From Thermotoga sp. Ku-13t (GTDB lineage Bacteria; Thermotogota; Thermotogae; Thermotogales; DSM-5069), in assembly GCF_011057685.1 (NCBI RefSeq), contig NZ_LNFY01000010.1:124001-188000 (forward strand): a DNA stretch of 64,000 nt. The letters run 5' to 3'. Both the position numbers and the translations under genes were made by a program. The notes under the pieces were generated by a model that saw only the letters and a program-made list of their open reading frames with translations, was not told the DNA's origin and did not search any database. Positions 1-8,421 of the stretch are shown in pieces. Numbering within the stretch: position 1 is the first letter of the stretch; each line of letters opens with the position of its first letter.

Positions 1-2031
1 GATGAAATAGAAAAAGCCAGGAAGTTCATCGATATGTTCGTGAGGGAGAGACACACCAAAACCCTTCCACTCGCGATGGACCAGGAACTGTTCGCTGAGC
101 TCAAAATGCTCGTTGAGTCCATGTTCGATGTCAAGCTGGAAGCGAATCTGAGGTCACTCGGCCTGTTATTGCTTAGCTCTGAAGACAAAGATCAGCTCGA
201 ATCCGCGGCGCGAGAGATCGAATCTGTGGTGAAAATGTTGCCCGAAAAGCCCTCTGAGGCGTACGAACTGGTCCCTGCGATCGAAAACGTTGATTTCAAC
301 GATCTGAAGCTCTTGCTATCCGAGATATACAGGGTGAGGATCGAAAGAACTCAGTTCTTCTACCTGCTGGTTGGACAGAAGCAAGCCCTGGACGGAGCCA
401 AACAGCTTCTTGAAAGGATCAGAAACTTAGTTGGTAAACCTGCCGAGATCACGTACAGGCTAGTGAAGGTCAGGGAAGATATCTCAGTTGAAGCCCTGAT
501 CCGCGCCATCAGCAGTGTTGCAAAGGTCGAAGCGATCAGTATCGAAAACCTTCTCTTGCTGAAGGGTGAGGAATCCCAGATTTCGAAGGCACTCGAACTG
601 ATAAGGCTCATCGAAGAGAATGTGCCCGTCAAGGTTGAAGAACCGAAAAAAGTGACCGTGGTGGTGAAGCAACTCGTACCGGAGTTCCCGGCGAGCGAGT
701 TCAGAGTGTACCTCGAGAAGATAGGTCTGAATGTTGATTTCGAGGCTTTCACGTCTCTGAACACGGTGGTCATTTCAGGTGAAGAAGAGACAGTTAGCAG
801 AGCGGCTGAAGAGTACGAAAAGTTTGCCGAAACGTTTCTGAAGCAGTTACAGGCACGTGTTGAAGAGGAAAAGAAAAAGCAAGAGAAACCTCTGAAGGTG
901 CAGAAGGTGTCTGAAAACACCGTTTCAATAGACTGCGATGGAGTTCCGCTGAAGGATGTTGTGGAGGCTGTTTCGCAGGAACTCGGGATTTCGTTGATGT
1001 TTGTGACCTTCCCACAGGAGATCATCACAATGAGGGTTTCTTCCATGAGCTGGGAACAGTTCAAGGACGTCGTGCAGAAGAACTACGGCTACAGCTTCGT
1101 CGAATCAGAAGGCGTCACCGTTCTGCTGAAACCTGTTCCCACACCCGACACAACCGTAGAGCAGAAGTTCATCTACAGAGTCTCCCACAACCTCGATCGG
1201 ATCAAATCCGTGGTGGAATTTTACGGGGGAAAGGTGTACGTGGACGATCTGAACGATTTGATCATCTTGACGAACATCAGTGCTAAAGCCAAGCGAGAAG
1301 TGGAAAAAATCATAGATGAGTTGTCCAAACCTTTGAAGCAGGTGGAAATAGAGGCGCAGTTCATCGACAGGGCCCTGACAGATGAGCTCACAAGAAGGGC
1401 TAACCTCAACCTGACCATGCCACCTGCAACGATCGACGTTGGTAGCTCCGGCAGTTTGAACCTCTCGACTTCGGTGATCGACCTGGTGGATTACAGGAAT
1501 CTACTGAGCCTCCTTGGAGGGGCTCAGTTGACGCTGAACGCCGAGGCGCAGAAATCCAACAGTACGACGGAGCTGCTGGCGAGCCCAAGGATGGTCACCG
1601 TGAGTGGCAAGGAAGCTAAGATCTTGATAGGTGAGCGTGTACCGTACGTTGCCGGTATAGATGAAAACGGTCGGGTCATAATTGATTACATGGACGTCGG
1701 TATTCAGTTGAGGATCACACCAGTGGTGCGCAACGACGGTAGCATACAGCTGAAGGTTTACACAGAGGTCAGCGAAGTTAAGGAGCGAACGCTCTCAGGT
1801 ATGAACACCTACGGTAAGGTCACGAGGCAGGCTGAAACAGAAGTGATTCTGAAGAACAACCAGACTCTGGTGATAGGTGGTCTGGTCCAGGATAAGTCTG
1901 TCAAAACCGTGGCGAAGGTCCCGGTGCTCGGTGACCTTCCTTTCATAGGTCAGATTTTCAGATCCGTGACCGACAGAAAGGACAAAACGGAACTGCTCAT
2001 CTTCATCACCGCGCGGGTGATCGAGCCGTGA
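1..2031 (+). CDS. Secretin (type II/IV pilus-type outer membrane channel), 5' end outside the window
   Basis: This is the C-terminal part of a secretin, the multimeric outer membrane channel of type II secretion or type IV pilus systems. The frame is open to base 1, so the ATG at 34 is probably internal and the N-terminus lies outside. Counting from that ATG, residues 1-280 hold about four repeats of some 70 residues resembling secretin N-domains. Residues 292-368 look like an STN-type domain and about 374-440 like a secretin_N (NolW) repeat. The secretin core fills the rest and carries the family signature VPVLGDLPFIGQIF near the end (about 1918-1956). Thermotogales secretins are unusually large, which fits a truncated open frame. 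The stop overlaps the Memo start by 4 bases, so the two are probably cotranscribed. Whether it serves pili or secretion cannot be told here. Confidence 0.9.
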   Translation, partial: DEIEKARKFIDMFVRERHTKTLPLAMDQELFAELKMLVESMFDVKLEANLRSLGLLLLSSEDKDQLESAAREIESVVKMLPEKPSEAYELVPAIENVDFNDLKLLLSEIYRVRIERTQFFYLLVGQKQALDGAKQLLERIRNLVGKPAEITYRLVKVREDISVEALIRAISSVAKVEAISIENLLLLKGEESQISKALELIRLIEENVPVKVEEPKKVTVVVKQLVPEFPASEFRVYLEKIGLNVDFEAFTSLNTVVISGEEETVSRAAEEYEKFAETFLKQLQARVEEEKKKQEKPLKVQKVSENTVSIDCDGVPLKDVVEAVSQELGISLMFVTFPQEIITMRVSSMSWEQFKDVVQKNYGYSFVESEGVTVLLKPVPTPDTTVEQKFIYRVSHNLDRIKSVVEFYGGKVYVDDLNDLIILTNISAKAKREVEKIIDELSKPLKQVEIEAQFIDRALTDELTRRANLNLTMPPATIDVGSSGSLNLSTSVIDLVDYRNLLSLLGGAQLTLNAEAQKSNSTTELLASPRMVTVSGKEAKILIGERVPYVAGIDENGRVIIDYMDVGIQLRITPVVRNDGSIQLKVYTEVSEVKERTLSGMNTYGKVTRQAETEVILKNNQTLVIGGLVQDKSVKTVAKVPVLGDLPFIGQIFRSVTDRKDKTELLIFITARVIEP

Positions 2032-2861
2032 GAAGGAGTCCAGTTGTCTCTGGCAGTTTCTATCCCGCCTCGGTCAGGGAATTGACGAAGCTCATCGAAA
2101 TCTGTTTCACCTCGGAACTGGGCCCAGGAGAGCTACCGAAGAAGCCAGAAAAATTTCTTGAAAGGTGTGTCGGACTGATAGTCCCACACGCCGGATACAT
2201 CTACAGTGGTCCCGTGGCGGCGCACGGTTATCTGGAGGCAGCAAAGTTTGGCAATCCGAAACTGGTCGTACTGCTTGGTCCAAACCACACAGGATACGGT
2301 GCCCGGATTGGCGTCTGGAACGAGGGTAGCTGGTCCACACCGCTCGGTGAGATTCGTGTCTGCAGTCAGGCAGCCGAGCTGTTCCTGAACAACTGTAATG
2401 AAGCTTCGGCGGACGTCAGAAGCCACATGGCTGAACATTCTCTTGAGGTCCAATTGCCCTTCCTTCAGTACGTCTTTAAAGACTTCGAGATACTTCCAAT
2501 AACGATGTTTCCTGTCGGGCTGACTGTGTGCAGATCAGTCGCGAACGCTCTGGATCAGTTGCTCAAAGATTATCCTTCAGCTCTCGTCGTAGCCTCCAGC
2601 GATTTCAACCACTACGAGGATGATCGAACCACCAGGTGGAAGGACCAGCTCGCGATAGATGAAATACTGAAGAGAGATCCGGAAGGTCTGTACCAGGTGG
2701 TGGCCAGAGAGAGGATCACGATGTGCGGCCTATCGCCTGTGGCGAGTTTGCTTTACATGCAGAGCTTTTCGAAGGTGAGATTGTTGAAGCACGCAACCAG
2801 CGGTGACACGTCGGGCGACAGGTCCCACGTCGTGGGGTACGCCAGCTTCATTTTCGAATGA
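2028..2861 (+). CDS. amrB: Memo family protein (AmmeMemoRadiSam system, AmmeMemo-B)
   Basis: This 277-residue protein belongs to the Memo family, related in fold to extradiol dioxygenases and part of the predicted AmmeMemoRadiSam system with AMMECR1 and a radical SAM enzyme. The conserved putative metal and active-site positions are visible: the His in VPHAGYIYSGP, the His in GPNHTG, the His in SSDFNHY and the Cys in CGLSPVAS. The start is GTG at 2028, overlapping the secretin stop as GTGA. The other two system members sit about 57 kb away at 59.0-60.5 kb. Its end overlaps the convergent murJ end by 14 bases. Family assignment is firm; the reaction is unknown for bacterial Memo proteins. Confidence 0.93.
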   Translation: MRRSPVVSGSFYPASVRELTKLIEICFTSELGPGELPKKPEKFLERCVGLIVPHAGYIYSGPVAAHGYLEAAKFGNPKLVVLLGPNHTGYGARIGVWNEGSWSTPLGEIRVCSQAAELFLNNCNEASADVRSHMAEHSLEVQLPFLQYVFKDFEILPITMFPVGLTVCRSVANALDQLLKDYPSALVVASSDFNHYEDDRTTRWKDQLAIDEILKRDPEGLYQVVARERITMCGLSPVASLLYMQSFSKVRLLKHATSGDTSGDRSHVVGYASFIFE

Positions 2862-4287
2862 ATTTGAAGAGTTGATGAGCCTCTTCCACTTTCAGAACTA
2901 GGCAGAGCGAAAGATAGACGATCACGCCGAGCATGACCAGTGCTATGGTGAAGAGTCTTGACGGACTCACGTGGTCCAGCACCATGAGCATAGTTCCCAT
3001 CACGAAAGATGAGAATAGCACCCTTTGAAAGTGCTTCACGTCGAAATCTGGTCGAATCTTGAGCAACAAATATGCCATTCCGATAACACCAGAGAGAGCC
3101 GTGGCCAGTGCGATGCCTGCGGTTTTGAACGTCAAGCCTAGCACGAAGTCCAATACCGCGTTGGACACAAAAGAAATCACGGTGGCCTTGAACGGAAGTT
3201 TCATGTCTTTCTTTGCGTGGCATGTCCTTGAGAGAAGAGCCATCATCGAATAAAAAGGAAGGCCTAACGAATAAAAAAGTAAAGCCGTGGCAGTCTTGAT
3301 CGCATCCGAATGTGTGAAAGCGCCGTGCTGGTACACGAGGACTATCAACCTTTCGCTGAGCACCATCAAACCGACTGTGGACGGAATACTCAAAAAGAAG
3401 GTAGTCCTCATGGCATCTTTCAGGTGCTGTGAATTCTCTGCATCACCGCTCATGAGGGGCAAAATCACCGTCGAGATCGCCACACCGAAAACTCCAAACG
3501 GTAGCTGGTAAAACCTGTTCGCGTACTGCAATATTGAAACACTTCCCGGGCCAACCAGCGCGGCCACGTTTACATCAATGAGCACGTTGAACTCAGAAAC
3601 GGTCATGGCGAGGAGGGCGGGGAAAAACAGTTTGAAAAAATCACGAACGCCGGCGAAGGTCGGTCTGTAGGAAAATCCTGCTTTCCTCGCTCCGGATATC
3701 AGGCTCAGGAACATCACCGCACCGCCGAGAGTGAAACCAACGGTCGGTCCCACGATGCGTGGATTGAAGAATTTGCACGAAATCACCCCGAGTATGATGC
3801 CCAGATTCATGAACATCGGAGAGAGCGCGGGGAAGAAGAATCGCTCGCTTGTATTCTGTATGGCGTAAAGTACGGCCCAGAGGAATATGAAAACAACGAA
3901 AGGCATGCTTATACGCGCGAGTTTGGCGGCCAGCAGTTTCGTTTCCGTGTTCGCACCGCTTGCAAGGAGTGCGGGCACAATCTGTGGGAAGATCTCCACA
4001 AAGATTGTCAAACCGATGGTCACTATGCCAAGGCTTGTTACGACGGCCGATGCGAACTCATTTTTGTCTGGCTTTTCTTTGTAAAGTGGTATGAAAGCTG
4101 AAGTCATGGCGCCTTCTGCGAAAGCCCTCCTCAAAAGAAAAGGAAAGGCAATGGCAATGGAGTAGGCATCGAACTCGACACCAACGCCGAACCTGTTCGC
4201 AAGAAAAACGTCCCTCAGCAAACCTGTGACCCTGGAGATCAGCGTTGCTAAAGCGAACAGACTACCGTATTTGAGAACTTTGGTCAT
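2848..4287 (-). CDS. murJ: Lipid II flippase MurJ (MviN family)
   Basis: The 479-residue product is an integral membrane protein of the MOP superfamily with about 13-14 hydrophobic segments, the usual size for MurJ. It is expected to flip lipid II across the inner membrane for peptidoglycan synthesis. The N-terminus has the typical LISRVTGLLRDVFLANRFG stretch followed by an FPFLLRRAFAEGA element, both characteristic of MviN/MurJ. It is the last gene of a minus-strand operon and its ATG overlaps the upstream aminotransferase stop by 4 bases. The 3' end overlaps the convergent Memo gene by 14 bases, leaving no room for a separate intergenic terminator. Confidence 0.95.
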   Translation of the reverse strand: MTKVLKYGSLFALATLISRVTGLLRDVFLANRFGVGVEFDAYSIAIAFPFLLRRAFAEGAMTSAFIPLYKEKPDKNEFASAVVTSLGIVTIGLTIFVEIFPQIVPALLASGANTETKLLAAKLARISMPFVVFIFLWAVLYAIQNTSERFFFPALSPMFMNLGIILGVISCKFFNPRIVGPTVGFTLGGAVMFLSLISGARKAGFSYRPTFAGVRDFFKLFFPALLAMTVSEFNVLIDVNVAALVGPGSVSILQYANRFYQLPFGVFGVAISTVILPLMSGDAENSQHLKDAMRTTFFLSIPSTVGLMVLSERLIVLVYQHGAFTHSDAIKTATALLFYSLGLPFYSMMALLSRTCHAKKDMKLPFKATVISFVSNAVLDFVLGLTFKTAGIALATALSGVIGMAYLLLKIRPDFDVKHFQRVLFSSFVMGTMLMVLDHVSPSRLFTIALVMLGVIVYLSLCLVLKVEEAHQLFKFIRK

Positions 4288-5480
4288 GGCATTTTCTTTC
4301 TGTAAGCCTCTATTCCCAGATTCAGAATTCTGACCGCATCCCTCAACTTCTCACGATCCAGAACATAGGCGATCCTCATCTCGTTGATGCCGGCACCCGG
4401 AGTTATGTAGAACCCATCCAGTGGTGCCACCATGGTGGTTTTGCCATCCACTTCAAACTCGGTGAGCATGAACTTGACGAAATTCTCCGTGTTGTCGATA
4501 GGAAGCTTGGCAGCTATGTAGAAGGCCCCGTGGGGTTTTTTGAACACTGCACCTTCTATTTTCGAAAGCTCCTCATAGACCACATCCCGCCTCGCCTGAT
4601 ACTCGAGTCTTATCTGCTGGAAATAGTTCTCATCCAGCGTCAGCAGTCCTATCGTACCGTACTGGGACATCATCGATGGGCAGAGGCGTGCCTGGGCGAA
4701 CTTCATCGCCGCCGCATAGAGGTCTTTGTTTTTCGTCACGAACGTTCCAATCCTTGCGCCACACGCGCTGTATCTCTTCGAAATACTGTCAACAACGATG
4801 ATCCTGTTTGAAATCTCTTCGAACGTCAGCATCGAGATGGCTCTGTAACCATCGAAAACGAACTCTCTGTAAACTTCGTCAGAAATGATGAACAGATCTT
4901 TCTCTATTGCAACGTCTGCGATGGTTCTCAGCTGCTGCTCATCGTACACCGCACCTGTTGGGTTGGAAGGGTTTGAGAAGATGATCGCCTTCGTTTTCGG
5001 TCCGATCACTTCAAGGAATTTTTCCTTCTTCGGTACCGCGTAGCCATATTCAGGGTAGGTCCGAACCGGCACGAGTCTTATACCGAGCTGGCTGGCGAAA
5101 CCGGCGTAGTTCGCGTAGAACGGTTCGAGCACGACGATTTCATCTTCAGGATCCGCGACCACCGACATGGCGAAGATCACAGCTTCGCTTCCACCGTTGG
5201 TGACGATTATGTGTGACGGACTGACCTGGATGCCGAACCTCTCATAGTAACGTGCAAAGGCCTCTCTCAGTTCCGGCAAGCCAGCCGAGTGTGTGTACGC
5301 TATCACGGAGGGTTTGTACCTCTCGGCGTATTCAAAATACACGCCGGGTGTGGGTATGTCGGGTTGGCCTATGTTCAAATAGTAGATCTTCTTCCCTTTC
5401 TGGGTTGCCTCTTCAGCGTAGGGTATGAGTCGCCTTATCGGGCTCGCCGGGGCTTCAACGGCACGCTGTGAAAGTTGCAT
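4284..5480 (-). CDS. PLP-dependent class I/II aminotransferase (aspartate aminotransferase-like)
   Basis: A 398-residue fold-type I aminotransferase. Visible motifs are the N-terminal LNIGQPD, the cofactor-contacting SNPSNPTG, the DEVYREFVFDG segment and the Schiff-base lysine region DSISKRYSACGARIG. It should transfer amino groups between an amino acid and a 2-oxoacid in the cytoplasm. The subfamily resembles bacterial aspartate or broad-specificity aminotransferases; substrate cannot be fixed from sequence. It sits 1 base after the RlmI-like gene and overlaps murJ by 4 bases, so all three are translated from one message, without an evident pathway link. Confidence 0.9.
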   Translation of the reverse strand: MQLSQRAVEAPASPIRRLIPYAEEATQKGKKIYYLNIGQPDIPTPGVYFEYAERYKPSVIAYTHSAGLPELREAFARYYERFGIQVSPSHIIVTNGGSEAVIFAMSVVADPEDEIVVLEPFYANYAGFASQLGIRLVPVRTYPEYGYAVPKKEKFLEVIGPKTKAIIFSNPSNPTGAVYDEQQLRTIADVAIEKDLFIISDEVYREFVFDGYRAISMLTFEEISNRIIVVDSISKRYSACGARIGTFVTKNKDLYAAAMKFAQARLCPSMMSQYGTIGLLTLDENYFQQIRLEYQARRDVVYEELSKIEGAVFKKPHGAFYIAAKLPIDNTENFVKFMLTEFEVDGKTTMVAPLDGFYITPGAGINEMRIAYVLDREKLRDAVRILNLGIEAYRKKMP

Positions 5481-5481
5481 A

Positions 5482-6642
5482 TCAGTACCGCCTCCTCACT
5501 TCGGCTATGATGAACTTCAAGTACCTTGTTTCTGAAACTTCGAGCAAGAAGGGATGGTCGAAACCCTGACCACCTTTGTAAAGAACGTTCAGCAGAACTT
5601 TTGTATCGTTCGCTGCGTCACTCAGCAGCGATTCGAACTCCATTTCGGACAGGACCTGGGTGCAGGAAGCTGTGGCGAGGATGCCAGGTTTTCTTAGAAT
5701 CTTCATCGCTCTGAGGTTTATCTCCTTGTGACCGCGTATCGCAGAATCTTTCGAAGCGGAAGTTTTGGCGAAAGAGGGCGGATCCAGAACCACAAGATCG
5801 AACTGTTCGGAGCGAGAATTTTCCCTCAACCAGTCGAAGGCGTTCGCCTGAACGATCCGGTAATTCGTGAATCCGTTCAGATTCAAAAGTTTCTCTGCGA
5901 TGGACAAACTCCGCTCCGAATAATCGACCAGAACGACAGATCGTGCACCAGCTTTCAGAAGGTGCAGTGCGAAGTTTCCCGTGTAGCAGAAAATGTCTGC
6001 ACACTCTCTATCCTTTGCAAACGCCGAGCAGATGCGACTATTGTAGAGATGATCCAAGAAAGCTCCCGTCTTTTGCCCTCTCAGGTCCGCCGCCAGCAAC
6101 AGTCCGTTGTGTTCGAAATAGATGATGTCGGGACCCTTACCGAGGAGCCAGCCACAGTGCTCCTGTAAACCTTCCTTTGCCCTGGCGGGAGCATCGGACT
6201 TTTCGTACACGCCGATGGGACTTGTGTACTTCACCAGCTTCTGAACTATCAAATCCTTCAGCCTTTCCATGCCAAGCGTGTTGATCTGTATCACGAGATA
6301 ATCTGCGTACTTGTCCACCACCAGCCCCGGTAGTCCATCGGCTTCACCGTTCACGAGACGATAGGCTTGCCCTGAGATGAGTACATTCCTTCGTCTTTCA
6401 ATTGCCTCTTTAATTCGCCTATCTATGATTTGTTCGATCGAAAGCGGTTGCAGAGACAGCAGTCTAACTGTGATCTTTGACTTCGTGTTGATGTAACCAA
6501 CCCCATAGAATTTTCCATCGGAGAGATGAACGTTGACCACGTCTCCATCTTCGAACTCTCCTTCAAACTTCGCTATTTCGTTTCGGAATATCCACGGATG
6601 GAAATCCCTGTGATTGTTCTTCAGAAAGACGCGAGCCTTAAT
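5482..6642 (-). CDS. RlmI-like 23S rRNA (cytosine-C5) methyltransferase, COG1092, apparent ATT start
   Basis: A class I SAM-dependent methyltransferase with an N-terminal PUA domain, the architecture of RlmI and relatives that methylate 23S rRNA cytosine. Motifs include the SAM-binding FCYTGNFALHLL, the catalytic LDPPSFAK and the late Cys motif ATASCTQ. The first conventional start in frame is GTG at 6540, but the conserved PUA start continues upstream: the translated frame runs KARVFLKNN, then HPWIFRNEIAKFEGE, up to an in-frame TGA. The only sensible start there is ATT at 6642-6640, preceded by an AGGGTGA ribosome binding site at a 6-base gap and overlapping the alcohol dehydrogenase stop as ATTAA. 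With ATT the protein is 386 residues. Function is confident, the start is an inference. Confidence 0.85.
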   Translation of the reverse strand: MKARVFLKNNHRDFHPWIFRNEIAKFEGEFEDGDVVNVHLSDGKFYGVGYINTKSKITVRLLSLQPLSIEQIIDRRIKEAIERRRNVLISGQAYRLVNGEADGLPGLVVDKYADYLVIQINTLGMERLKDLIVQKLVKYTSPIGVYEKSDAPARAKEGLQEHCGWLLGKGPDIIYFEHNGLLLAADLRGQKTGAFLDHLYNSRICSAFAKDRECADIFCYTGNFALHLLKAGARSVVLVDYSERSLSIAEKLLNLNGFTNYRIVQANAFDWLRENSRSEQFDLVVLDPPSFAKTSASKDSAIRGHKEINLRAMKILRKPGILATASCTQVLSEMEFESLLSDAANDTKVLLNVLYKGGQGFDHPFLLEVSETRYLKFIIAEVRRRY

Positions 6643-7729
6643 GGATCTTCACCCTCTCGTAGAGATATTTGATCAGTTCTTCGGTAAAGTTGCCACGTGT
6701 CCATTGGAGGTGTGGAACGTTCTTGGCCCTTTTTGTCCAGACCTCGAGTTCCTCTTCGTTTATTTCAACTCGTACGTTGAGCCCCACCAGCTTCAGGAAG
6801 TTGGAGACACCCCCGAGAATCGAATTCACGAATTCGACCTTTTCCGGCACCTCCATCGAAGCCTGCTCAACCACCACGTCCAGGAAAGCGGCGGTTGCCT
6901 CACCGTGTCTGATGTTCTTGAAGGTTGTCAGAGGATAACCGAGTGCGTGCGCGACGGTCGTACTGGTCTGACTGATCACCATTCCTGCGAGACACGATGC
7001 CAGGAGCATGTTCTCACGTGCGCGCAGATTTTCGGGTTGTTTCAGAACTATTGGCAGGTTCTCCACGATGAGTTCGATAGACTTTTTCGCGTAGAGATCA
7101 GAAATCGGGGTCGCCCTTTTTGAAAGAAAACCTTCAACCGAATGGCACAGCGCGTCCAATCCGGTGGACCTCGTCAGAGATTCGCTCAGTTTCAGCGTGT
7201 AACGGGCATCGAGAAACGCGAGCTTTGGGAATGTCAGAACAGGATGTGAAAATCCCCTTTTGAAGCCAGCATCATCTGTCAGCACCGAATACTGAGTCAC
7301 CTCGCTTCCCGTTCCCGCGGTGGTCGGAATGGCAACGATCGGCAAGGCTTCACTGTATTTCGACGGATCGTAGAGGTCTTCCACCTTCAGCGATGGGTTC
7401 TTCAACAGCACTGCGACAGCCTTAGCAGTGTCCATTGGACTGCCACCACCGAGACCTACAACGAAATCGAAAGATTCCTGCGCAAACTCGGAAACAATGG
7501 TTCTCACAAGGTTGAAGGTTGGATTCTCTTCGACGTCATCGAAGAGCTCCATTTCAACACCAATCTGGGCGAGCACCTTCATCAGATCATCGAGCGAGCC
7601 GTTCTCCTTTGAAGATCTCTTGCCAGTCAAAACGAGCGCCCTTTTACCGAGGGACTTCAACGCATCCTTTCCCTGCTCGACACACCTTTCACCGAAGTAG
7701 ACTCTCGTGGGCATGAAATACTGCCACAT
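6638..7729 (-). CDS. Iron-containing alcohol dehydrogenase
   Basis: A 363-residue group III (iron-type) alcohol dehydrogenase, expected to interconvert an aldehyde or ketone and an alcohol with NAD(P). The nucleotide-binding GGGSPMDTAKA motif is present. The metal site is suggested by the His residues in GLDALCHSVEG, STTVAHALGYP and KNIRHGEA. It lies between endonuclease V and the RlmI-like gene in a tight operon, giving no clue to substrate. Such enzymes in fermentative thermophiles usually dispose of reductant, for example as ethanol, but glycerol- or butanol-type specificity is equally possible here. Confidence 0.9.
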   Translation of the reverse strand: MWQYFMPTRVYFGERCVEQGKDALKSLGKRALVLTGKRSSKENGSLDDLMKVLAQIGVEMELFDDVEENPTFNLVRTIVSEFAQESFDFVVGLGGGSPMDTAKAVAVLLKNPSLKVEDLYDPSKYSEALPIVAIPTTAGTGSEVTQYSVLTDDAGFKRGFSHPVLTFPKLAFLDARYTLKLSESLTRSTGLDALCHSVEGFLSKRATPISDLYAKKSIELIVENLPIVLKQPENLRARENMLLASCLAGMVISQTSTTVAHALGYPLTTFKNIRHGEATAAFLDVVVEQASMEVPEKVEFVNSILGGVSNFLKLVGLNVRVEINEEELEVWTKRAKNVPHLQWTRGNFTEELIKYLYERVKIH

Positions 7730-7741
7730 CTTTTCACCTCC

Positions 7742-8419
7742 TCAACCGAACAGCGTGGCTTGCTTGTATTTCTGGGTCAGTTCGTGTGCCAGTCGCGTTG
7801 GTTCTGGCAATCTATGACCCACACAGCAGCGCAACGTCAACTTCAGAGCAGACAACACATCACACTTGTGACCGGGCGATACGAACAGGGGCTTGTTGCC
7901 AACCTTGGTTCTCACGACGGCACCGATCACCTCGTTCTTGTCGTAAAGAAAGGTGTACGAACCCTGAACGTTTGGAGGTTCAATGAAACTGCCGTAGAGG
8001 TGGGACTTCGCAACCCCAACGGTGGGCAGGTCTATGAGTAATCCCATGTGGGACGCGATACCAAGCCTTCTTGGATGCGCGATACCCTGACCGTCGAACA
8101 TGACCACGTCGGGTGGAACCTTCAGTTGCTGCCATGCCTTCAGAAACACTGGTCCTTCTCTGAAGGCCAGTAAACCAGGTACGTAGGGAAATGTCACTTT
8201 TTCGTAAGCAACGACCTGCTCGATCACACGCATGGTCGTAATATCAACAACCACGATCGCTGCGACGCCACTTCCCTTGTCTGGAAAAGCGAGATCGACA
8301 CCAGCAACGTACCTTACATCTTCCAACGGTGTCAATCCTATCAAAGATCCGAGTTGCTTCTGAATCTCGACGGCTTCTTCCGCCGTGACATCCCACGAAT
8401 GAAGGTTTCTGTAATTCAT
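7742..8419 (-). CDS. nfi: Endonuclease V (deoxyinosine 3' endonuclease)
   Basis: Endonuclease V cuts DNA one base 3' of deoxyinosine to start repair of deaminated adenine. The protein has the catalytic Asp in YVAGVDLAF, the Glu in LLAFREGP, the DGQGIAHPRRLG motif with its Asp, and the GVAKSHLYG segment. I place the start at the second ATG (8419), which gives 225 residues beginning MNYRNLH, like the well-studied Thermotoga enzyme. A GGTGAG ribosome binding site is better spaced for it than for the ATG at 8425. It follows the LCP gene by 2 bases. Confidence 0.95.
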   Translation of the reverse strand: MNYRNLHSWDVTAEEAVEIQKQLGSLIGLTPLEDVRYVAGVDLAFPDKGSGVAAIVVVDITTMRVIEQVVAYEKVTFPYVPGLLAFREGPVFLKAWQQLKVPPDVVMFDGQGIAHPRRLGIASHMGLLIDLPTVGVAKSHLYGSFIEPPNVQGSYTFLYDKNEVIGAVVRTKVGNKPLFVSPGHKCDVLSALKLTLRCCVGHRLPEPTRLAHELTQKYKQATLFG

Positions 8420-8421
8420 GT

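Noticed and set aside
360-1064. Long minus-strand open frame opposite the secretin
   Set aside because: It lies wholly within the well-supported secretin gene, is Ser/Thr/Phe-rich and has no family features; an antisense shadow of the coding strand.
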